This document shows positions 56,281 through 64,000 of a DNA stretch of 64,000 bases, piece by piece (the first letter of the stretch is position 1; each line of letters starts with the position of its first letter). A program made the position numbers and the translations under genes. The notes beneath the pieces are model-generated. The model was not told the origin of the DNA, made no database searches, and saw nothing but the letters and a program-made list of their open reading frames with translations. Source of the DNA: Hyaloperonospora brassicae (lineage: Eukaryota; Oomycota; Peronosporomycetes; Peronosporales; Peronosporaceae); NCBI GenBank assembly GCA_947650285.1, contig CANTFL010001475.1:620001-684000 (forward strand), read 5' to 3'.

Positions 56281-56297
56281 GAGTATTGAATAGCGGC

Positions 56298-59200
56298 TTT
56301 CTTAGAAACAAAAAAACATTAAAATCAATAGGCTTTACTAATGACACACCTTAAAAATTAATATTTTATAAAGAGATAGGTGATGAAAAAAGGAATTAAT
56401 AGGATTACGTTTATACTAAAGGAGTCACATAATAATTAATGCAAGAAGTAGAAGCGTTATAAATATGAGAAATCACCTATAGTTACATAAATATGTTCGT
56501 CGTACGCACTTGTGCGAGAGATGTAGGAAGTAAAAGTATATAATTGAGTGTTAAGATCTACCTCCTTCAAACCTGCGATATGCATGATCAGAAAGAGAAA
56601 CTACAACTTGACCATGTCGAGTCACATATTGTGTCCGTCTCTTCCTGTCCCATGTGACATCCTGTCACAAGAAGTCCGCCTCTCAAAGTCCCAAGTGTCC
56701 AGCTGTTGCCCTGTCTCACCCGTCCCATTTGGTCGATTCGTCCCGTCGTGGTCCCACATGTAACGTCGTGCGGTATTCAGCCAATCAGGTGACACCGTCC
56801 CATAGTATAGCACTTGAACATTAAAACCTGTCAAACACGATAGTAATAAACTCTTATGGCTACGTAAATCATTCTGTACGTTACCTGGGCTTACTTTTAA
56901 AGGGGCCATAAAGCCGTTTGGATATCCTGGACGCATCAACATCTGGCTACAAAAATTATCCCTCTTCAATATTTGGTGAATGTTTAAATTATCTGTTAGG
57001 CTTGAATAGTCTGGCAAATTATGAAAGGTAAGGATCAAGGTGCTTTAAACACAAACAGGTATGTTGTCTCGGATGTATCAGGACTTTGTTTATGAATGAA
57101 TAGGGTCATAACATGAAGTATCACACTCAATGTATCGTTGTTCAGATGAAAACTTAGAAGAAAGGTAGCGAAAGCTAGTTATCTGGCCTCTTAACAGTTG
57201 TTGCTTTTATAGGGGGCTCAGTTCTAATTTATACAATAATATAACTTATATGACAAATAGTGTGATCATAGTAATTAACACTACTTGAATGCTGAATATG
57301 AAAACATACAGTGATCGGACGAGGTGCAATGTATCATTTTATTGCCTTGTCGTCAGTGCGTAGCAGACAATGTTTGGCAAATTCACATTCAGGATAATGC
57401 CCGCTTTAGCGCTGGAGCTCTTCTCTCAACGGAGTTGATAAACTTGGACGAAGGTTACACTATGTGGTGATCATCTTCGAAATGTGTGAAATCGCGGGAA
57501 ATTTTGTTTCCAAAAATGTTGTATAGCACGTAGCTAAGGGAATTTATATCTATGCTGGATAAGATTGATATTGCTAATCTTCAATATCTCTTTCCCGGCA
57601 TTACAGCTTTCTATATTTACTTCGCGTTTAATGATTGTGCTAGCAAAGAAATATTATAACGACAGTTTGTATAGCATATCCATGTACTTCGATCAAAAAA
57701 AGAACGCATATTTTACTCGAGCAATAAACTAGGTCATTTTTAAAGAGTATGGACGTAAAATTTACAATCAAAGAAGTCGTAGCAACATTTTCGATAGCGG
57801 TTTAGTAGGTATAGTGCGGGATTACCAATGTATGAAGAATTTGGTGTTGACCAAATGAGAGTTTTGGTGCGATAAGAAATGGCTTGACGACAATGTGGGG
57901 GGTTTTGTACGAATTGTCATAAACTTAATTCCACTCAGCACCATAATGCTTGTATTAAACGGTGACGAATAATTAGGGCTATTTAAATCAAGCGTGGACA
58001 AAAACTAACACAAGTGGCAAAAGGCAACGGTGTAACTTATAATTATAATGTGTATGAGAATGGACTAAAATATGCACTCGTAACTATAAAGATTTAAGAT
58101 TGATGAAAGGCACAGCAAGTTCCGGAGATAACAAATTTACACACTGGTGAAATGTATCGTTTGCTTGTTAAAAGGTCAAGTTATAGGGGATATATTGAAT
58201 CGTCTGTAACGCCCGTGGCGGTTCATGTGAGGAATCAAATCAAATTGTGTCTCGCAATTTTTAAAGAGCCCTTCATGCATCCAACACACGCCTCGAAGAT
58301 ATGAATGTAGAAATTTGAGAAATAGGCTCTTCATTTGATGTTCGGAATCATGACTACAGCCGAAAAATGGGAACTTGTCTAAATAGTTCTACAGGTGATC
58401 CGATAACCAGAAGTTGTTGTTTGAATCCAAATGAAATTCCGTTTATATTGTATTTTATTATCGATTTAATCCTACATAGAGGATTTATAAACTAAATCAA
58501 GACCACAACATCTCTTAAATATGATCAAAGACTTTATTTGAAGCTAAAATGATCAATGGAAATAATTTTGCGCAAACAATACGGTTGCTGTGGAACGATT
58601 ATATTATAGCCCTATGTTTAAATACATTATATAGGCAGGTATCACACAAAGTTAGGAAAAGAGTGCCGTGGTGATAACATTTTATCGAATTAAGGCCAAA
58701 ATTACACAATGAAGTTCTTATATAGATTTGTACACTATCTTAACATTTGTTCAAATGCATTGATCGACTATAAAATGGCGCATTCTTTGACGATCTAATA
58801 GTTTTTAGCGCTACCTTTCGATAATAATCCCGCGAACATCCCCCGCTTCCGCTAATTTGATGTTTGTATGCGTTATAAATGTAGAAGAGTGTTGTCATTA
58901 AAATTGTAATTCCGTAGACCCAGCTTTTTTTGGGTAATATATTTTCTGATTTACAACCTTCTGTCTACAGAGATACTAATGAACACAACTCCTCTCACCG
59001 AGGCCGGCAAAAGAATACTAGAGGCGTTGCGAGAAAACAACCAGTTTTAAATTACTACTAGCCAAAAAAGCGCTTATTATTCGTGTTGCGTGCTTCACAT
59101 AATGACACTATACATGACCTATGAGAGATCGGCTTTTTATGTACAATTGATTCCATCTTTGCGAATGAAGTTCGAATCGGCCATACTATAAAACTTATAT

Positions 59201-60548
59201 CATCAGATAAGAAGAGGAGTCCTGTACAAACTGATATATACTATAACAGGCTTGAATTGCTGGTACCATGCTTGTACTTCGAAAAGATTACCTGCGACCT
59301 ACATTTTTAAGCTATAAAGAGAATTCAATTGAATATAGCAATAGTTATCGTATAAAATAGAACAAAACATTAATCATCTCATATATTTTTAGAGGAGGAT
59401 CCAGGTGCTTACTTATGCATTTGAATTAGACGACATACTTTTAGCAGACATTGGTTTGCCTTTGCTGTAAACCTGTGTATAATTAACTTGTGGGCCAAAT
59501 TAAAATATCGGTCGATCGAAGTTCATAGTCATTATTGGGTTAGATCTCAGATTTATAGTCAGCACTGGCCAGCGCGATGTAGCAACTACCCTTAATAAAT
59601 GTTTTGTGTCATACAAGTTCGTGCAACAAATTTATCGTCAAAATAGTAATTTTTATAGAAAAAGACTGGATGACATTTCACAAGTAAATGTTGACATTTA
59701 TAAAGTAGCGAAGAAGTTTGATAAGACACAGTGTACTTGAACAAAAAAAACCAAGAATAAAACGAGTATACGATTGACTGACTTTACATTAACTTTGCTG
59801 AAGGAATCGGAGTATTGGCCACCATTTTTCAGTAACTTGCGATGTGTTAGTAAACATTTGCGCTACACCTTACCGAGTCAAACGAACTGTTTGCCGGCTA
59901 TAGGAGGTCATAAGCTTGCTTTGATATCCAACACCTTAGTTTAAGAAAAGTACGGTGCCATTGTAATGATGGATACAGTTCATTACAACGGTTCACAAGA
60001 ATAGCTGATAGATTTCATGTACGACACCATATAATTTGAAAGCTTTTAAACTAGAGTTCAATATGTGACGCCTAACGTATGCAAATTCGCAAAATGATCA
60101 ACAATAGATTTATTTTTAAAGCTGAACGCTAAATAGGGGAGCTCGGCAACAGCAAGTAAGTTCCCTATACAGATAATAGCATATCAACTAGCTCAAAAAC
60201 GTTATATATTGGGTATGTAAAGTAATCATACCTGGAGCGGAGGACTAAGCTATTTGTATTCTTCGTCATAGGAGAGAATCGCCCAAGAAGGGTTGTAAAG
60301 AAGTGCGGAACAATGTGTACATGATGTTTATAAAGTTTGAGAACACAACAAAAGAAATAATTTGATAATGAAAGGGGTCCAAATGGCGTTTGATAAAAGA
60401 AAGAGACTTTACAAAATTGAATATATATACTGCATGTAATACTTAACTCATTATGCATCAACTTGATGATAAGGAAGTATTTCGAGTTATAATCTGAAAT
60501 TTATCCAAGACGAGAGAAAACATAAATTGTCGATACTAATTAGAGAGA
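56298..60548. other. Strongly AT-rich gene desert
   Basis: About 4.2 kb with dense stops in all frames. The only frames over 90 codons (56622-57038 and 60165-60461, both minus) have no domain. A short GC-richer patch at 56630-56780 contains CCTGTCCCATGTGAC-like direct repeats. A 23-codon frame at 58979-59050 (MNTTPLTEAGKRILEALREN) looks protein-like but is isolated. The composition differs sharply from the gene island to the left. Confidence 0.6.
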
Positions 60549-60587
60549 GCCGCTATTCACCACTCACTTTTCGCTAACCACCACTCA
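60549..60587 (+). repeat. Second copy of the MULE terminal repeat
   Basis: Starts GCCGCTATTCACCACTCAC and contains TTTTCGCTAACCACC, in the same orientation as the 53807 terminus and more similar to it than the right terminus is. I find no inverted partner before 62.5 kb, so it is either a solo end or the left end of a truncated element. Confidence 0.7.
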
Positions 60588-60740
60588 TCCCCATTTAATC
60601 AAGGATCTGCATGCTTTTCTTGCGCTGTGATTGTCGAAATGTAAATTGATAAAATGGGTTCTAATAAAACGCAAATTTTACGTGAAACTAAATCTTGATT
60701 AGAAAGGTGCGCGTGCTCTTCAAGCTCATCCAGTCAAGTC

Positions 60741-61387
60741 ATGACCAGAGCTCTCCATCTACGTTTGGCCAGTGGATACCTCTTTCTCCGTCACCTACAC
60801 CATTGTATTCGAACCAGTATTCCCGGAAGACGAGAAAAATGTGCTCTACGATCTTTACGTGAGATCCGACAAATCCCAGTGTTTGGTATCGTTAAGTCGA
60901 TTATCTCGTACAGGCAGAAAGAAGGGTACATTACCGTTATGTTCTGCCACAGGTGTGATGTCTGTGTCTGAACTCGATATCAGGCGCACACCTGATTCAG
61001 CCAATCAATGCAATCGTCGTTGGCCTCATGAGTCTCGAGATCTATTTATCTAGCAGCTACGCTGAATGCTCGAAAGGGTGCAATATCGATTTCGGCGACG
61101 AAGTCTTTGGTGCGCATAATACAATTACTGACAACATCCTTACGAGCAGTGGAGACAAAATGTACCTGAACGTGACTCATTTTTACAGCGCGTTTGTGGC
61201 GACTAGCGGCGGTGTATACAATGGATGTCCGCGGGTGGTGAAGCAAATTGGTGTTACGAACGACTTAAGCAAGACTTTTTTGTATCCATGGCTTTGGGAC
61301 AAAAAATCCCTTTTACGGGATCAAGAAGTAAAACTATTCGCGATCGGATGTGGTGAGCATCAACGAACTAGTCTTTTGTCTACGTAA
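60741..61387 (+). pseudogene. Disrupted unknown gene
   Basis: Protein-like sequence is spread over three registers: 60772 onward (VDTSFSVTYTIVFEPVF, ENVLYDLYV-like), a middle piece around 60990-61030 (LIQPINAIVVGLMSLEIYL), and a clean C-terminal frame to 61387 (IDFGDEVFGAHNTI, KMYLNVTHFYSAF, FAIGCGEHQ). GC content is higher than the flanks. At least two frame changes are needed, and no GT-AG introns fit them well. I do not recognise the family. It lies 155 bp inside the MULE-like terminus at 60549, so it could be a host fragment carried by the element. Confidence 0.4.
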
Positions 61388-62533
61388 CACCTTTAAAATA
61401 AATTGCTGCTGCTTTGTTGTTGTTTTGCTCGGTTGGATGAATAGAAACAACATTGGCTGTGTTTGACTAGGGATGTTTTACGGTGTGTTTCTTGTGTCGG
61501 GTACCGGAGATTCCTCGACATATTCACCAAACGTTGTACAGGCGGCAAGTGTGTCGCCACGCCGATAATTCATAGCACTGGAAGTCAGTGACGCGTTTCA
61601 ATATAATGTGAACAGTCAATAAGCTACTGCGTCGGTACATATTGGCACTGTAACTGGCACCCTTTCACCGATGTTATTGTGACTGACGTACGTCATTTGT
61701 ATAGCATTTTTTTTGTCTCGTCTGACGTCTCTACGCTCAATCCAGTCTCAAGTTTTTCACCCGCTTGAAAAAGAGTTGTCGTGATTTCTATAAATAACGT
61801 CGCGCACCACAAGACAGGAAAAAGGAAAAATACCAGAAATTCACGAATACAAAAACCGCGCCACAAGATAAGAAGGTACAGCGGTGCATTGTAATACTAA
61901 ACAAAGAACACGTCAGCGAAGCATTCTACACTGCTGCACAGATTTGTACACATAAAATGCATAAGACACTATCTCTTCGTTGCGATTAGAAATGTCATAG
62001 CATTTTTATTGACCAATAAATTGCTTACTCGAATATTTCAGGATTTTAGATAGGTCGTTTGTATCATCTCATTCATTTATACAAACAATTAGAGCTGGCG
62101 GCAAAATCTTTCCCGCATGATACTGCGAGGGAAAGGTCGAAAGACAACGACGTAAATCATTATACTGCGTTTTTCATGAAGAGCAAAAATGTGAAGTAAC
62201 GATTATTATCATGATGACACGCTTTCGATAAATCTATCGGTAATTCTGGTTAACATATACCTGATAACACAAACCATTAACATCTCCTTATTTCATACTC
62301 ACGTGGGCTAATTGCTCACACATGCCTTACTTGCGCTTGCATGTTCTATTTATAAAGTTGGGTACATATAGCGCTTGTAACAAAGCAAGTCGTAAGCGAT
62401 GACGCGCATCACCTATTATACGGTAATTATTTTAAAGACTAATCGACAACGGTTTAGCAGAAATATGCGTTTCAATCAAACCACTTGTCGACTTCCTAAT
62501 AGAGTTTTCTACTAATCCAATGGCGTACTTCTC
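61388..62533. other. AT-rich spacer, no gene seen
   Basis: No frame of note on either strand and no repeat structure before the tRNA array begins. Confidence 0.6.
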
Positions 62534-62635
62534 CAGCTTTAGCGTGTAGTGTTCGTGTTGTGCATGCGATTGTTCTTGGCGTGTGATACGGCAAGATGGT
62601 CGATAATGATGGAGAAGGTCAGTGGTGGAGCTGCT

Positions 62636-62707
62636 GCTCTTATGGTGTAATGGTCAGCACTCTGGACTTTGAATCCAGCGATCCGGGTTCAAATCCCGGT
62701 AGGAGCT
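62636..62707 (+). tRNA. tRNA-Gln (anticodon TTG), copy 1
   Basis: Complete cloverleaf: acceptor GCTCTTA pairs with TAGGAGC, anticodon stem CTGGA/TCCAG around loop CTTTGAA, B box GGTTCAAATCC. Reads CAA. It differs from the other copies by a C in the D loop (GGTCAGC). A TTTTT run follows as the Pol III terminator. Confidence 0.95.
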
Positions 62708-62821
62708 CGTTTTTGTGTGCCGCTTCAGCGTGTAGTGTCCGTGTTGTGCATGCGGTTGTTCTTGGCGTGTGATACGGCAAGATGGTCGATAATGATGGAT
62801 AAGGTCAGATGTGGTGCTGCT

Positions 62822-62893
62822 GCTCTTATGGTGTAATGGTTAGCACTCTGGACTCTGAATCCAGCGATCCGGGTTCAAATCCCGGTAGGAGCT
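62822..62893 (+). tRNA. tRNA-Gln (anticodon CTG), copy 2
   Basis: Same body as the other copies with loop CTCTGAA, so anticodon CTG reading CAG. The terminator T-run is only four bases (GTTTTC), shorter than in the other units. Confidence 0.95.
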
Positions 62894-63007
62894 CGTTTTC
62901 GTGTGCCGCTTCAGCGTGTAGTGTCCGTGTTGTGCATGCGGTTGTTCTTGGCGTGTGATACGGCAAGATGGTCGATAATGATGGATAAGGTCAGATGTGG
63001 TGCTGCT

Positions 63008-63079
63008 GCTCTTATGGTGTAATGGTTAGCACTCTGGACTCTGAATCCAGCGATCCGGGTTCAAATCCCGGTAGGAGCT
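63008..63079 (+). tRNA. tRNA-Gln (anticodon CTG), copy 3
   Basis: Intact cloverleaf, loop CTCTGAA, followed by TTTTT. 186 bp downstream of copy 2. Confidence 0.95.
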
Positions 63080-63193
63080 CGTTTTTGTGTGCCGCTTCAG
63101 CGTGTAGTGTCCGTGTTGTGCATGCGGTTGTTCTTGGCGTGTGATACGGCAAGATGGTCGATAATGATGGAGAAGGTCAGAGGTGGTGCTGCT

Positions 63194-63265
63194 GCTCTTA
63201 TGGTGTAATGGTTAGCACTCTGGACTCTGAATCCAGCGATCCGGGTTCAAATCCCGGTAGGAGCT
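63194..63265 (+). tRNA. tRNA-Gln (anticodon CTG), copy 4
   Basis: Intact cloverleaf, loop CTCTGAA, followed by TTTTT. Confidence 0.95.
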
Positions 63266-63379
63266 CGTTTTTGTGTGCCGCTTCAGCGTGTAGTGTCCGT
63301 GTTGTGCATGCGGTTGTTCTTGGCGTGTGATACGGCAAGATGGTCGATAATGATGGAGAAGGTCAGATGTGGTGCTGCT

Positions 63380-63451
63380 GCTCTTATGGTGTAATGGTTA
63401 GCACTCTGGACTTTGAATCCAGCGATCCGGGTTCAAATCCCGGTAGGAGCT
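63380..63451 (+). tRNA. tRNA-Gln (anticodon TTG), copy 5
   Basis: Intact cloverleaf, loop CTTTGAA, so it reads CAA like copy 1 but has the common D loop (GGTTAGC). TTTTT follows. Confidence 0.95.
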
Positions 63452-63565
63452 CGTTTTTGTGTGCCGCTTCAGCGTGTAGTGTCCGTGTTGTGCATGCGGT
63501 TGTTCTTGGCGTGTGATACGGCAAGATGGTCGATAATGATGGATAAGGTCAGATGTGGTGCTGCT

Positions 63566-63637
63566 GCTCTTATGGTGTAATGGTTAGCACTCTGGACTCT
63601 GAATCCAGCGATCCGGGTTCAAATCCCGGTAGGAGCT
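63566..63637 (+). tRNA. tRNA-Gln (anticodon CTG), copy 6
   Basis: Intact cloverleaf, loop CTCTGAA, followed by TTTTT. Confidence 0.95.
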
Positions 63638-63751
63638 CGTTTTTGTGTGCCGCTTCAGCGTGTAGTGTCCGTGTTGTGCATGCGGTTGTTCTTGGCGTGT
63701 GATACGGCAAGATGGTCGATAATGATGGAGAAGGTCAGTGGTGGTGCTGCT

Positions 63752-63823
63752 GCTCTTATGGTGTAATGGTTAGCACTCTGGACTCTGAATCCAGCGATCC
63801 GGGTTCAAATCCCGGTAGGAGCT
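63752..63823 (+). tRNA. tRNA-Gln (anticodon CTG), copy 7
   Basis: Intact cloverleaf, loop CTCTGAA, followed by TTTTT. Confidence 0.95.
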
Positions 63824-63937
63824 CGTTTTTGTGTGCCGCTTCAGCGTGTAGTGTCCGTGTTGTGCATGCGGTTGTTCTTGGCGTGTGATACGGCAAGATG
63901 GTCGATAATGATGGATAAGGTCAGATGTGGTGCTGCT

Positions 63938-64000
63938 GCTCTTATGGTGTAATGGTTAGCACTCTGGACTCTGAATCCAGCGATCCGGGTTCAAATCCCG
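63938..64000 (+). tRNA. tRNA-Gln (anticodon CTG), copy 8, cut by window end
   Basis: First 63 nt, from the acceptor 5' strand through the T arm, are identical to the other CTG copies; the 3' acceptor strand lies outside the window. Confidence 0.93.

Larger units (their letters stand above)
53807..56297 (+). mobile_element. Decayed Mutator-like element (MULE) with terminal inverted repeats
   Basis: About 2.5 kb bounded by inverted repeats. The left end (53807-53856) contains TTTTCGCTAACCACC and CCCTCCATT; the right end (about 56237-56297), read on the minus strand, contains TTTTCGCTTACCACC and CCCTCCATT and ends with GCCGCTATTCA. Between them lie plus-strand remnants of a MULE transposase: an N-terminal zinc-binding (FAR1/FLYWCH-like) part at 53982-54387 and a C-terminal CCHC zinc knuckle at 55882-55923. 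Stops and frameshifts interrupt both. No matching 8-9 bp target duplication is obvious. The element cannot be autonomous as read. Confidence 0.65.
62534..64000 (+). repeat. Tandem array of 186-bp tRNA-Gln units
   Basis: At least eight units at exact 186-bp spacing. Each holds one tRNA-Gln gene of 72 bp and a 114-bp spacer with conserved phrases GCGTGTAGTGTCCGTG, GTTGTTCTTGGCGTG and GATGGTCGATAATGATGG. The first unit's leading spacer (from 62534) is the most diverged, marking the array edge. The array is cut by the window end. Confidence 0.95.

Noticed and set aside
56622..57038. 138-codon minus frame, possible LTR-element piece
   Set aside because: The GC-richer patch resembles LTR-like DNA (a TGTAAC start at 56759) but no paired LTR, primer site or polymerase motif was found.
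62534..64000. Possible CRISPR-like or satellite array
   Set aside because: The 186-bp periodicity is fully explained by complete tRNA-Gln genes with constant spacers; no unique spacers between short repeats.

Overview
This window is nuclear DNA of an oomycete, most likely Peronosporales (Phytophthora or a downy mildew). The evidence is a stramenopile-type myosin with ankyrin and FYVE domains, a cystatin-like protease inhibitor of the oomycete EPIC type, a FYVE/GAF-type protein, short GT-AG introns of about 60-270 nt, and compact GC-richer genes in AT-rich repeat-worn DNA. Gene identities come from reading translated motifs; no database search was run, and exon borders were set by hand from splice consensus and phase.

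Layout. 1-8.7 kb is gene-poor and holds a decayed unidentified coding block (2.4-4.5 kb), an alpha/beta-hydrolase pseudogene relic (4.8-5.06 kb), a 91-bp tandem duplication, and long microsatellites just upstream of the first gene. 8.7-24.1 kb holds a FYVE/GAF protein (+), Tim10 (+), a NIPA-type magnesium transporter (+), a RIX1/PELP1-type ribosome-biogenesis protein (-), and a secreted then membrane-anchored cystatin-like protein (+), separated by gene-free spacers. 24.1-28.9 kb has no gene I can support. 28.9-44.2 kb is a dense island: TTC1 (-), a WDR5-like WD40 protein (+), PWP2 (-), POLR3F/RPC6 (+), a C2H2 zinc-finger protein (+), TMEM209 (-), an EEP-fold hydrolase (+) and a mitochondrial Sel1-repeat protein (-). 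Three gene pairs are head-to-head with 166-203 bp between start codons. 44.2-47.8 kb is gene-free apart from a SulP sulfate-permease fragment. The myosin (+) fills 47.8-52.2 kb, and a small ER-type membrane protein (-) follows at 53.4 kb.

From 53.8 kb the sequence becomes strongly AT-rich. A decayed Mutator-like element with terminal inverted repeats (53.8-56.3 kb) marks the boundary, a related terminus lies at 60.55 kb, and a disrupted unknown gene follows at 60.7-61.4 kb. The window ends in a tandem array of tRNA-Gln genes in exact 186-bp units, at least eight copies, mixing TTG and CTG anticodons. The array runs off the end.

The gene content is mainly housekeeping: ribosome biogenesis (PWP2, RIX1-type), Pol III transcription (RPC6, and its tRNA targets), mitochondrial import (Tim10), chromatin (WDR5-like) and nuclear envelope (TMEM209). 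The cystatin is the only obvious secreted, possibly host-facing gene. Two genes (FYVE/GAF and RIX1-type) each appear shifted by one base inside a trinucleotide repeat. This is either an assembly error or real repeat-driven inactivation. I did not find a clearly new multi-gene system; the strongest unusual features are the tRNA-Gln array, the paired repeat-associated frameshifts, the anchored cystatin and a CGACCAATC promoter 9-mer shared by several genes.
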